DNA from: Collinsella aerofaciens
Lineage (GTDB): Bacteria; Actinomycetota; Coriobacteriia; Coriobacteriales; Coriobacteriaceae
Assembly (NCBI RefSeq): GCF_005844325.1
Contig: NZ_SPFY01000002.1
Coordinates: 62,001 to 126,000 of the forward strand
Reading direction: 5' to 3'
DNA length: 64,000 nucleotides
The position numbers were made by a program, and so were the translations under genes. This document shows, piece by piece, positions 15,312 to 23,742 of the stretch. The notes beneath the pieces are model-generated. The model searched no databases, was not told where the DNA came from, and saw only the letters and a list, made by a program, of their open reading frames with translations. How positions within the stretch are numbered: the stretch's first letter is position 1; every line of letters begins with the position of its first letter.

Positions 15312-16982
15312 ATGTCTCAAGAAACCATCCGCGCGGCCGAGCGTGCCGCGGGACAGGTGAAGACCATGTCGACGTATGATCCGGACTCCGACCAGCTGCA
15401 TGAGGAATGCGGCATTTTTGGTGTGTGGGCACCCGATCGCGATGTGGCTCGACTGACGTACTTTGGTCTGCGCGCGCTACAGCATCGCGGCCAGGAATCG
15501 GCGGGAATCGCCGTGGGTGATGGCGGCACGGTTATGGTTCGCAAGGACCTGGGCCTGCTCGACCGCGTGTTCTCCAACGCCGACCTGTCGACACTCTCCG
15601 GCCAGCTGGCCGTGGGCCACGTGCGCTATGGCACTGCCGGTGCCAAGAGCTGGGAGGCCTCTCAGCCGCACCTCTCTACCATCAATAGCGTCATTATCGC
15701 GCTCGCGCACAACGGTACCCTCGTCAACACCGACGAGCTGCGCCGCCAGCTGATCGAGCTGGGCGTGCCGTTCCTTTCCAATTCGGATTCCGAGGTCGCG
15801 ACTAAGCTTATCGGTTACTTTACTCAGCGTACAGGCCATCTACGCGAGGGCATTCGCAAGACCATGGAGCTCGTGCGCGGCGGCTATGCCATGACGCTCA
15901 TCAACGAGCAGGCGCTCTACGCATTCCGCGATCCGCACGGCATTCGCCCGCTTGTGCTGGGCAAGCTGGTGGACGAGGGTCTGGACCAAGCCGATGCCGC
16001 ATCCGTTTCGCAGCTGCCGTCGCAGGACGGCGCCGCGACGGTCGACGCCACCACCCATGTCACCCGCGCCGGCGGCTGGGTCGTTGCTTCCGAGACGTGC
16101 GCGCTCGACATTGTGGGCGCCGAGTATGTTCGTGACGTCCGTCCCGGCGAGATCTTGCGCATCAGCGCCGAGGGCCTTGTGTCCGAGCAGGGCGTGCCTG
16201 CCGCCGAAGAGCCTGCTAACTGCATCTTTGAGCAGGTCTACTTCGCTCGCCCCGACTCCATCATGAACGGCAAGAGCGTCTACGCCTGCCGTTATGACAT
16301 GGGTCGTCAGCTGGCACACGAGGAGCCCGTCGAGGCCGACCTGGTCATCGGCGTGCCCGATTCCGGCCTGCCGCCCGCGGAGGGTTATTCGCACGAGAGC
16401 GGTATTCCCTTTGGCGAGGGCCTTATCAAGAACCGCTACGTGGGCCGTACGTTTATCGAACCCACGCAGGAGCTGCGCGCCATGGGCGTGCGTATGAAAC
16501 TCAACCCGCTGCGCGACAACATCGAGGGCAAGCGCCTGGTCGTCATCGACGACTCCATCGTGCGCGGCACCACCATGGTGCAGCTCGTCAAGATGCTACG
16601 CAACGCCGGCGCCAAGGAGATTCATATCCGCATCAACTCACCCGAGGTTATCTGGCCGTGCTTCTACGGTATCGATACCGACGTGCAGTCGCAGCTTATC
16701 AGCGCCAACAAGACGGTCGACGAGATTTGCGAGTATATCGGCGCCGATTCGCTGGCCTTCCTTTCGGTCGAGGGCCTGCTTAAGGTCATGCCCAAGGGCG
16801 GTTACTGCGATGCGTGCTTTACCGGCCGCTACCCCGTGGCGATTCCCGAGAGTTTTGGTCGCGACAAGTTCATGGAGGGCTTTAAGCCCCGCAACCTGGA
16901 CAAGCCGCTGCACTTTGATGACGACGCCGTGGTCGAGAAATACGACGACCGCAGCTGGGAAGAGGAACACGGCGAGGCCTAA
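15312..16982 (+). CDS. purF: Amidophosphoribosyltransferase
   Basis: A 556-residue enzyme that transfers glutamine amide nitrogen to PRPP, the first committed step of purine synthesis. Cys33 in HEECGIFGVW is the Ntn nucleophile, so the first 32 residues are a propeptide to be removed. The glutaminase domain continues with LRALQHRGQESAGI and GHVRYGTAG. The phosphoribosyltransferase domain carries the PRPP loop VVIDDSIVRGTT. Cys residues near the C-terminus (YCDACF) suit an iron-sulfur-containing PurF of the Bacillus type. The start follows GAGGGG. A GGGACAG-type hairpin overlaps the stop codon, and purM follows 156 bases later. Confidence 0.96.
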   Translation: MSQETIRAAERAAGQVKTMSTYDPDSDQLHEECGIFGVWAPDRDVARLTYFGLRALQHRGQESAGIAVGDGGTVMVRKDLGLLDRVFSNADLSTLSGQLAVGHVRYGTAGAKSWEASQPHLSTINSVIIALAHNGTLVNTDELRRQLIELGVPFLSNSDSEVATKLIGYFTQRTGHLREGIRKTMELVRGGYAMTLINEQALYAFRDPHGIRPLVLGKLVDEGLDQADAASVSQLPSQDGAATVDATTHVTRAGGWVVASETCALDIVGAEYVRDVRPGEILRISAEGLVSEQGVPAAEEPANCIFEQVYFARPDSIMNGKSVYACRYDMGRQLAHEEPVEADLVIGVPDSGLPPAEGYSHESGIPFGEGLIKNRYVGRTFIEPTQELRAMGVRMKLNPLRDNIEGKRLVVIDDSIVRGTTMVQLVKMLRNAGAKEIHIRINSPEVIWPCFYGIDTDVQSQLISANKTVDEICEYIGADSLAFLSVEGLLKVMPKGGYCDACFTGRYPVAIPESFGRDKFMEGFKPRNLDKPLHFDDDAVVEKYDDRSWEEEHGEA

Positions 16983-17021
16983 AACCTGCCATGTAGGGAC
17001 AGGTTTATTTTGGTAGGTTTT
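16981..17021. repeat. GGGACAG-box hairpin element, copy A (overlaps purF stop)
   Basis: Aaaacctgcca pairs with tggtaggtttt around an asymmetric loop containing agggacaggtttatttt. The same element recurs at 46211 and, inverted, at 46373. It starts inside the purF stop codon and probably acts as a terminator or attenuator. Confidence 0.7.
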
Positions 17022-17138
17022 ACCTGCTGTTTTGTTGATATGACGGCGCGCGTTGTTATGGCGCGCGCCGAAATGAACGCAACTATGAGCACCGTTTGGC
17101 GTCTGTGCGTCAAACGGTAGTGGGAGAGGAAGGCTCAG

Positions 17139-18242
17139 ATGAGCGACAGCAAGCATGTGACGTATGAGGATGCCGGCGTCGATACCGCCGAGGGCGGCCG
17201 CGCCGTCGACGCGATTAAGCAGATGGTCAAGGACACCAATCGCCCCGAGGTTATCGGCGGCCTCGGCGGCTTCGGTGGCCTGTTCTCGGCCGCCGCGCTT
17301 AAGGATATGGAAGACCCGATTCTGATTAGCGGTACCGACGGCGTGGGCACCAAGCTCGTGCTCGCCCAGATCATGGATCGCCACGAGACGGTGGGCCAGG
17401 ACCTGGTCGCTATGTGCGTCAACGACATTCTGGCTTCGGGCGCCGAGCCGCTGTTCTTCCTGGACTACGTTGCCATCGGCCACATCGAGGCCGAGCACAT
17501 GGCAAAGATCATCAAGGGCGTGGCCGATGGCTGTAAGCTCGCGGGCTGCGCGCTCGTGGGCGGTGAGATGGCCGAGCACCCCGGCGTCATGGCTCCGGCC
17601 GACTACGACCTTGCCGGCTTTACCGTGGGCGTCGTCGACCGTCCCAAGATGCTCGACCCCGCAAACGTCCGCCCGGGCGATGTGATCCTGGGCCTGCCTT
17701 CCACCGGCGTGCACTCCAACGGCTACTCGCTCGTGCGCAAGGTCATCGGCGTCGACGGCATTAAGCCGGGCACGCCCGAGGCCGCCGCTAAGGCGGAGGA
17801 GCTGAGCCGTCCGCTCGAGGAGCTCGGCGGTGCTTCGCTGGCAGACGCCCTGCTGGCTCCCACGCGCATCTACGTCAAGCCGATTCTGGAGCTGCTGCGC
17901 GGCGGCGCTCCGGTGCACGCCATTGCCCACATCACTGGCGGCGGTATTACCGAGAACCTCAACCGCGCGCTCGCCGACGACGTCGATGCCGTGGTCACCC
18001 GCAACGGCGCCGAGATGGGCTGGGATGTTCCGCCCGTCATCACCTACGTGTCGCGTCAGGCCGAGCTCGCGCCCAATGAGGCATGCAAGACCTTCAACAT
18101 GGGCGTCGGCCTGTGCCTGATCGTCGCCCCCGAGGACGAGGCTGCCGTGACCGAGGCTCTGGTCGCGCTGGGCGAGAAGCCGTTCCGCGTGGGCGAGTGC
18201 GTCGAGGGTTCCGGTAAGGTCGTGTACTCCGATGAGCGCTAA
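17139..18242 (+). CDS. purM: Phosphoribosylformylglycinamidine cyclo-ligase
   Basis: A 367-residue AIR synthetase that closes the imidazole ring of purines using ATP. Recognisable segments are YEDAGVDTAEGGRAVD at the start, GTDGVGTKL in the nucleotide site, MCVNDILASGAEPLFFLDY, ALVGGEMAEHPGVM and ITGGGITENL. The start follows GAGAGGAAGG-type sequence. The last 11 bases overlap purN, so the two are translationally coupled, and both follow purF on the same strand. Confidence 0.96.
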   Translation: MSDSKHVTYEDAGVDTAEGGRAVDAIKQMVKDTNRPEVIGGLGGFGGLFSAAALKDMEDPILISGTDGVGTKLVLAQIMDRHETVGQDLVAMCVNDILASGAEPLFFLDYVAIGHIEAEHMAKIIKGVADGCKLAGCALVGGEMAEHPGVMAPADYDLAGFTVGVVDRPKMLDPANVRPGDVILGLPSTGVHSNGYSLVRKVIGVDGIKPGTPEAAAKAEELSRPLEELGGASLADALLAPTRIYVKPILELLRGGAPVHAIAHITGGGITENLNRALADDVDAVVTRNGAEMGWDVPPVITYVSRQAELAPNEACKTFNMGVGLCLIVAPEDEAAVTEALVALGEKPFRVGECVEGSGKVVYSDER

Positions 18243-18930
18243 CGAGCAGATGGCTGCCGCCGAGGGCCTGGGCTTTGTGCCCTACACCCGTCCGACCGGC
18301 ACCGATACGGCCGAGCCGCTCAAGATCGGCGTGCTTATCAGCGGTTCGGGTACCAACCTGCAGGCGCTGATCGACCTGATCGCCGCCGGCAAGCTCAACG
18401 CCTCGATTGAGCTTGTGGTGTCGAGCCGTCCATCGGCTAAGGGCTTGCAGCGCGCCGAGCGTGCGGGTATCCAGACGCTCACGCTGTCCAAGGACGTCTA
18501 TGCCGACCCCATCGCGGCTGACGAGATCATCGCGCATGAGCTGCTCGAGCGCGGCTGCGAGTACGTGGTGATGGCCGGTTACATGCGCATGGTGCACACG
18601 CCGCTGCTGGCGGCGTTCCCCAATCGCGTGGTCAACCTGCATCCGGCGCTGCTGCCGAGCTTTACCGGTGCCCATGCGATTGACGATGCGTTTGCTCGCG
18701 GCGTCAAGGTGACCGGCGTGACCGTGCACTTTGCCAACGAGATCTACGACAACGGCCCCATCATCGCCCAGCGTGCGCTGGCTGTCGAGGAGGGCTGGGA
18801 CGTCGACGTGCTCGAGGAGCACATCCACGCGATCGAGCATGTGCTGTATCCCGAGGTCGTGCAGATGCTCGCCGACGGTCGCGTTCACGTGCTGGAGAGC
18901 GGCAAGGTCGCAATTGATGCGCCGCGCTAG
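18232..18930 (+). CDS. purN: Phosphoribosylglycinamide formyltransferase
   Basis: A 232-residue GAR transformylase that uses 10-formyl-tetrahydrofolate in the third step of purine synthesis. The core begins after an unusual N-terminal extension of about 29 residues, at IGVLISGSGTNLQALID. It includes VMAGYMRMV, the catalytic NLHPALLPSFTGAHAIDDA and VTGVTVHFANEIYDNGPIIAQ. ATG 18232 is inside purM; a start nearer the core would remove the extension but no better ribosome-binding site is apparent. A strong terminator follows at 18978. Confidence 0.95.
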   Translation: MSANEQMAAAEGLGFVPYTRPTGTDTAEPLKIGVLISGSGTNLQALIDLIAAGKLNASIELVVSSRPSAKGLQRAERAGIQTLTLSKDVYADPIAADEIIAHELLERGCEYVVMAGYMRMVHTPLLAAFPNRVVNLHPALLPSFTGAHAIDDAFARGVKVTGVTVHFANEIYDNGPIIAQRALAVEEGWDVDVLEEHIHAIEHVLYPEVVQMLADGRVHVLESGKVAIDAPR

Positions 18931-18977
18931 CGCGTGTAAACGGGTCACCTAGGTTTCTCTGAGGCGTAAACGACTAT

Positions 18978-19023
18978 AAAGCCGATTGGGGCATATGGAA
19001 TCACATGTGCCCCAATCGGCTTT
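18978..19023 (+). terminator. Terminator after purN
   Basis: The stem aaagccgattggggca (18978-18993) with tgccccaatcggcttt (19008-19023) is followed by TTACTATCTCTTT. Confidence 0.88.
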
Positions 19024-19077
19024 TACTATCTCTTTGACTTCGGGCTCCTGATAACGTGACGGGTGGGACTTCGGAAA

Positions 19078-19239
19078 ATGAGGGCGGTTGGCCGCGAGCA
19101 TGATATGGATATCAGCGGCGATTTCTCCATCTCGGCAAAAAATGGCTTCAAGTTGAGCATCGGCTCGGACTTCGAGGGGGCGGACCTGTTCAGCGAAAAT
19201 TCTTACACTGACACTCATGCCATGAGCCAGGATAACTAG
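19078..19239 (+). CDS. Possible 53-residue small protein or gene remnant
   Basis: The frame from ATG 19078 encodes 53 residues (MRAVGREHDMDISGDFSISA, then an acidic half ending MSQDN). Codon usage resembles real genes of the window (ATC AGC GGC, TTC AAG, GAG), and the pattern DFSISAKNGFKLSIGSD looks like alternating strands. There is no good ribosome-binding site. It may be the 3' end of a decayed gene. It lies in the 450-base interval between purN and the first zinc-ribbon gene, which otherwise holds only the purN terminator. Confidence 0.3.
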   Translation: MRAVGREHDMDISGDFSISAKNGFKLSIGSDFEGADLFSENSYTDTHAMSQDN

Positions 19240-19380
19240 CCGGTATAGGGTCACTTGAGTGGGTATGCGTCTGTTCAAGTCACCCATCGATTTGTTTAAG
19301 AAATAGTTAAACTACGAAACAAACGGCACGTGGGTAACTCACGACTCAGCGAGAGTAAAAGGAATAGGAGAAGAAGGTTC

Positions 19381-20598
19381 ATGTTTTGCCCCAAATGTGG
19401 CAGCAAGATTGGTGATGATGCGCGGTTCTGTACCGAATGCGGTCTGCCCTTGGGCGGGCTCTCGGGCAAGACTGCGGCCGAGGAGGGGCCCAAGGCCGAG
19501 CCGTCGGAGCGAGAATCATCGTCCGCTGAAGTCATAATGGAACCCACAGATACCGAAACGGACTCTGCGATAGGATCCGCGAATGCCGAGTCCACAGCAG
19601 AACCGAGCCCCGAGCCGGTCTCGAAGACCGCGGGTAGCGGTCACTCCCAGATGTACAACTTCTTTATGCAACGCTGTCAGGTCGGTAACCGCCTAGTGCC
19701 GCAGTTTGCTATCATGATCGCCGCATTTATCGCCGCTGCAGGCATCGCTTACGCTGCTTTCATGCTCTACAAGAACGTCATCGAGCCCAATCTCCAGCAG
19801 CAATCCGTGCAACAGGAGCAAGCGACCGAAAGGCCCAAGAAGGACGAGAGAGCGGTCGAAGAAGTTGTCTATACGTTGGAGGCAAAGTCATTGACGGTGT
19901 CTGCTCCGGTCGACCCTATGCTCGAACAGGGCGAGCGGAGGGACATGGAATGGTCCTATCCGCAACTTAAGAGCTCCACCAAAGACGACGTTGCAGACAA
20001 AATTAACAAGGCGATTCTCGAGCCCCTTCAAATTGACGCGGAGCGAACAAATCGAGCATCAGATAATGAGCAATCAGATGCTGAGTTGTACCCCGACGGC
20101 GAATTTCCCTGCATATCGAGAAACGTGACGGTAACGTACATGGATGAGAACTTTTTCTGTATCCGTGACGAGCGCTATTCGACGGGATGGGGTCCGCATG
20201 GCGGCACGGTTGTGACTGGTGTTATTTTTGATTTGCATACGGGTGATACTGTTAGTCCTCAGGACATGTTTGGCATTGATACCGAGGATCTTGCCAGTTC
20301 CATGAGTTCGGCAGTTTGGCCGTATCTTACGGAAATGGGCAGAGAACATCCGTCTGATTACAATTCGATGCTCATGCGGAGTAATTCTTCGGACTATTCA
20401 ATCAAGGGCTCAACGTGCTTGTGTGTGACATCCAAGGGACTGGTGTATCACACCGAAGACTATGAGCTCGGTACTTTTGCGGACGGCAATTGCGAGATTT
20501 TGGTTGCGTCCTGGGATGATGAGTCTCAAGTGGGGTCCGAAGTAACCCCTGATGAGGTCAAGGACGGTACAACGGTGAAAGTCGATAAGGAGGACTAA
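19381..20598 (+). CDS. Zinc-ribbon membrane protein with RsiV/DUF3298-like outer domain
   Basis: A 405-residue protein. The N-terminus is a zinc ribbon with two CxxC knuckles (MFCPKCGSKIGDDARFCTEC), then an acidic low-complexity linker, one membrane span (about 105-128, VPQFAIMIAAFIAAAGIAYA) and an external part. That part contains VVTGVIFDLHTGDTVSPQDM, like the DUF3298 domain of the anti-sigma factor RsiV. The topology would place the ribbon in the cytoplasm. Function is unknown; an envelope-sensing role is inferred from topology. ATG 19381 follows AGAAGG. Its end is one base from the next zinc-ribbon gene, so they are co-transcribed. Confidence 0.78.
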   Translation: MFCPKCGSKIGDDARFCTECGLPLGGLSGKTAAEEGPKAEPSERESSSAEVIMEPTDTETDSAIGSANAESTAEPSPEPVSKTAGSGHSQMYNFFMQRCQVGNRLVPQFAIMIAAFIAAAGIAYAAFMLYKNVIEPNLQQQSVQQEQATERPKKDERAVEEVVYTLEAKSLTVSAPVDPMLEQGERRDMEWSYPQLKSSTKDDVADKINKAILEPLQIDAERTNRASDNEQSDAELYPDGEFPCISRNVTVTYMDENFFCIRDERYSTGWGPHGGTVVTGVIFDLHTGDTVSPQDMFGIDTEDLASSMSSAVWPYLTEMGREHPSDYNSMLMRSNSSDYSIKGSTCLCVTSKGLVYHTEDYELGTFADGNCEILVASWDDESQVGSEVTPDEVKDGTTVKVDKED

Positions 20599-20599
20599 C

Positions 20600-22216
20600 A
20601 TGTTCTGTCCCAACTGTGGATTTGAGCTTGATGGCGATTTGCGATACTGCACCGAGTGTGGCTATGCACTCGAAGATGCAAAGGCGGTGCTGAACTCTGC
20701 CAGCAACGAAGTGGCAGAAGAGCCTTCCGTTATCAATGAGGCTGCGGAAGAGATTTTCGCTAGTGACGAAACGGAGAAGGAGCCTTCCGCCGGTGCCGAG
20801 GCGGGGGAGGAAAAGTCGCCCGTGGAGAGCGGGCCCGTAGCGGACGAAGAAGACGACCGGCCCAAGGACGACGTGTCGTCCGATGCAACGCCTTCGATTC
20901 CAGCCGTGCGCGCCGACCGGCCAAAGCCGATCAATCCGGTCGCCAAGCCCGTCGCGGCGCCAGCCCCTGCGCCTGCGGCGAATGTATCCGCACAGAAAAA
21001 GGAGCCCAAGGCGCTCTATATCGTTGGTATCGTCGTTGGTCTGGCAGTCATTGCCATCTTTAGCTATCTGCTGTTCTTTAGCAAGTCCGGCGACGTTGCC
21101 CATTACGGCCAGGACAAGGCCATCGTGGTGGCCCAAGAATCCAAGATTACCCCGACCGACGCAAAGGGCGAGAAGATCAAGAAGTACTCGGTGACCCTGA
21201 ACGGCGACAACGGCTACAGCACCAATGCTGAGGTTAAGGGTGACGAGGGCTTCACGGTAAGCCAGTTTCCCGATATCAAACCGGGAAAATATACCCTCAC
21301 CGTTAGGGACTCCAAGTCAAAAGTCGAGTGGAGCATTCCCGTCAAAGTCGTCGATAACTCTAAATCCACTGATGCCGTAAAAGAGGTTTCCCTCGAGGTG
21401 CCTAAGGCCAACGAGGACGATACAAAGACAGGCGAAGGCGACAAGAAGGATGGAGGCGCCGCTGCGGACAATACCGCTGCGTATGCCGCTTACAAGCAAA
21501 AGTGCCAGGAATATCTCGCGTGCTATGGAGAGCCACGAATTGTTGAGGCGACTGATTCTGTCTATGCGATGCGGGGGCTTTGTCTTGTCGACCTCGTTGA
21601 TTTTGATCAGGATGGCCAGCCTGAGCTCTTGACCGTTGTGAACGGTATGAGCGATGACGAATTAAAGAGCGCTTGGAATGGAGATATAGAGGGACTTCAG
21701 AAGTCCTACACCGTAGAGGTTTGGTCGGCAGCTGATGGTGGCGTCAAGAGGCTTTACAGTCAAAATTGGCTTGATAACAGCAACGGAGGAACGATGTTTC
21801 TTCCGCTGATTAAAGCGGATGACGGCAGCATCCTCGTAAGCCAAAGTACATATGAGATGAGCAATGCGATTACGGCATTGCTTGCTGGCAGGCAGGCTTT
21901 GGCTGGGGACAATACTTCGGTATACGGCAAGAAAGGCGATGTTTTTTCGCTTGTAAGCAACTGCGAGTCCTGGGGAGTTGCGCCGAGCGAGGGCAATGGC
22001 TACGAATACTATTATGCGTCGGAGGGCAAGGACATTTCCGAGACGGACTATAATGCCCTATATCAGCAATTTGGCTATGGGCACAATTACCGGACATACT
22101 ACTTCTTTGATTTTTCAACCTCAGGTTACGGCTCTATTTCGGGGGAATCCCACGTCGATCCCAATCAAGTTGCGGAAGTCACCAAAGATACGCTCAAAAA
22201 GGTGGGAATCGAATAA
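20600..22216 (+). CDS. Zinc-ribbon single-span membrane protein
   Basis: A 538-residue protein with the same plan as its upstream neighbour: zinc ribbon MFCPNCGFELDGDLRYCTEC, a long Glu/Ala/Pro-rich cytoplasmic linker, one membrane span (about 138-160, LYIVGIVVGLAVIAIFSYLL) and a large external region. The outer region has a beta-rich part (YSVTLNGDNGYSTNAEVKGD, then KPGKYTLTVRDSKSKVEWSI) and a C-terminal part starting CQEYLACYGEP with DFDQDGQPELLTVV, an EF-hand-like repeat seen in extracellular domains. The ribosome-binding site AAGGAGG is inside the upstream gene. Function unknown. Confidence 0.75.
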   Translation: MFCPNCGFELDGDLRYCTECGYALEDAKAVLNSASNEVAEEPSVINEAAEEIFASDETEKEPSAGAEAGEEKSPVESGPVADEEDDRPKDDVSSDATPSIPAVRADRPKPINPVAKPVAAPAPAPAANVSAQKKEPKALYIVGIVVGLAVIAIFSYLLFFSKSGDVAHYGQDKAIVVAQESKITPTDAKGEKIKKYSVTLNGDNGYSTNAEVKGDEGFTVSQFPDIKPGKYTLTVRDSKSKVEWSIPVKVVDNSKSTDAVKEVSLEVPKANEDDTKTGEGDKKDGGAAADNTAAYAAYKQKCQEYLACYGEPRIVEATDSVYAMRGLCLVDLVDFDQDGQPELLTVVNGMSDDELKSAWNGDIEGLQKSYTVEVWSAADGGVKRLYSQNWLDNSNGGTMFLPLIKADDGSILVSQSTYEMSNAITALLAGRQALAGDNTSVYGKKGDVFSLVSNCESWGVAPSEGNGYEYYYASEGKDISETDYNALYQQFGYGHNYRTYYFFDFSTSGYGSISGESHVDPNQVAEVTKDTLKKVGIE

Positions 22217-22221
22217 AAACT

Positions 22222-22257
22222 GAAAGGGGCTTGGAAAACTGTTTCCAAGCCCCTTTC
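22222..22257. terminator. Bidirectional terminator between zinc-ribbon and DUF234 ATPase genes
   Basis: Gaaaggggcttggaaa (22222-22237) pairs with tttccaagcccctttc (22242-22257). The right arm touches the stop codon of the minus-strand ATPase. Confidence 0.88.
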
Positions 22258-23640
22258 TTATAGTAGTTGCTCGAGTCCAACAAGCCTCGCGCTGCTTGCT
22301 TGAGCCGCTCTATTTTGACACGCTTTGGTAAATCCACTCTTGCTAAACAAGTAATACTGTTCGATCGGCCGACCCAGCAGCGCGCTGCGCCGCTCGAGTG
22401 TTTCAAGAACATCGGTATCTACGGGCTCGTTTCTCCATTTGCACTCGCCAACGATGAGCTCCCCATCGGCGCCCTCTAACACAACGTCAATCTCTTCTTG
22501 CCGGCGCGTGTTCGGGTTCGTGCCCCACCAAGAGCCGATTGCCTTGGGCAGCACATCCAGCTCGCTCTCAACAACCTGCCGCATCAACCACTGGCGGCAC
22601 ACTTCTTCAAATGCAGGACCTACAAAGGTGGACAAATCATGCTTGGCGATACGCGCGGCCACAGCGGCTCCGAGCCCCTCCTCAATTGTTCCTGCGTACT
22701 GTGGAACAAAACGATACCAAAACCTAAACAGGTTATCGCAGATCCGATAGACTACCTGGCGTTTTGTTGCCTTTACAACAGGCGTGACGCGCTCAACGAT
22801 TCGCAGCTCGATCAATGCGTCGAGCAGTCGCGCGACCTGTGGCGTTGCGAGGTGGGTAACATCGGCAATCTCTTTGGAGCGTACATAGCCGTTGGCAATG
22901 GCGGTTATGACGGCATTGTAGATAGCCGGGCTGCGGACCTCTTGCAGCAGATAGTTCTGGGGTTCGGCATACAAAAACGCATCTTGACGCAACAGCGCAT
23001 GCTCAAGGTTCCATTGAGTGAAACGCGTGCCATCGAGCTGTGATAGATAGAGCGGCATCCCGCCAACAACGGAATACAGCTCGATGACCCTTTCGATGGG
23101 TGCATCGGGAAGCATGAGCGCCGCGTCGAAGATGGTGAAGGGGTCAATGCGCAGCTGCATGGTGCGGCGTCCATAAAGAGGGCTTTGGTGTCCTAGTACC
23201 TGGTGTTCCATAAAGCTCATGGACGACCCGCAGAGTACGAGGAACAGCTTGCTCGTGTCTTTATGTCGATCGATAAGCGTTTGCAAGCACGAAGAGATGC
23301 CCGGATCGCTCTCGGCGAGGTAGGGATACTCGTCAATAATCAGAACGATTCGCTCTGTCTTGGCGTGTTCGAAGACGGATTCGAGTGCAACCTGGATAGA
23401 GGGGAACGCTGCTCCTGCGGCGCTATCGCCAAGTATCTCGCGGCTGAGCAGCGCGAGATTTTCGCTTGCAACGGTTTGCTGCCCAGTAAAGAAGATCACA
23501 TGGGGTTTGCCCTGTGTAAAGGCGTGAAGCAGGCTGGTTTTACCTACGCGACGCCTTCCATAGACTACAGCAAACTGAAAAGAACTCTTTTGATAGGCGG
23601 TTTCCAGGGATTCAAGCTCTTCCCGACGTCCAACAAACAT
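22258..23640 (-). CDS. AAA-family ATPase with C-terminal DUF234 domain
   Basis: A 460-residue ATPase_2/DUF234 protein, a family common in archaea and gut bacteria with no firmly known role. It begins MFVGRREELESLETAY and has Walker A VVYGRRRVGKTS (near residue 29), Walker B IVLIIDEYPYLAE and sensor LVLCGSSMSFME. A winged-helix-like region follows (SKEIADVTHLATPQVARLL). The C-terminal nuclease-like DUF234 has EEIDVVLEG and GECKWR, matching a PD-(D/E)xK layout. The start codon lies 11 bases from a long inverted repeat (23651-23698). It resembles the DUF4143 ATPase at 2119 in general plan and in having such a repeat. Confidence 0.85.
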   Translation of the reverse strand: MFVGRREELESLETAYQKSSFQFAVVYGRRRVGKTSLLHAFTQGKPHVIFFTGQQTVASENLALLSREILGDSAAGAAFPSIQVALESVFEHAKTERIVLIIDEYPYLAESDPGISSCLQTLIDRHKDTSKLFLVLCGSSMSFMEHQVLGHQSPLYGRRTMQLRIDPFTIFDAALMLPDAPIERVIELYSVVGGMPLYLSQLDGTRFTQWNLEHALLRQDAFLYAEPQNYLLQEVRSPAIYNAVITAIANGYVRSKEIADVTHLATPQVARLLDALIELRIVERVTPVVKATKRQVVYRICDNLFRFWYRFVPQYAGTIEEGLGAAVAARIAKHDLSTFVGPAFEEVCRQWLMRQVVESELDVLPKAIGSWWGTNPNTRRQEEIDVVLEGADGELIVGECKWRNEPVDTDVLETLERRSALLGRPIEQYYLFSKSGFTKACQNRAAQASSARLVGLEQLL

Positions 23641-23650
23641 GATGCGCCTC

Positions 23651-23698
23651 GCTCATATACGTATTACTAACATATATATTACTAACACGTATATGAGC
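23651..23698. promoter_or_regulatory. Inverted repeat with internal direct repeats at the DUF234 ATPase start
   Basis: Gctcatatacgt (23651-23662) and acgtatatgagc (23687-23698) are exact inverted arms. Between them tattactaaca occurs twice (23662-23672, 23677-23687) with a 15-base period. It lies 11 to 58 bases before the ATG, so a bound protein would block transcription or translation initiation. Confidence 0.55.
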
Positions 23699-23742
23699 AA
23701 CTTTCCACCCGTCAATCGGATGGCAAGGAAATGACAGCGTTT

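Noticed and set aside
18949-19287. A 112-codon minus-strand frame between purN and the zinc-ribbon gene.
   Set aside because: It runs through the purN terminator stem, has no ribosome-binding site and unnatural composition; the short plus-strand frame at 19078 has better codon usage.
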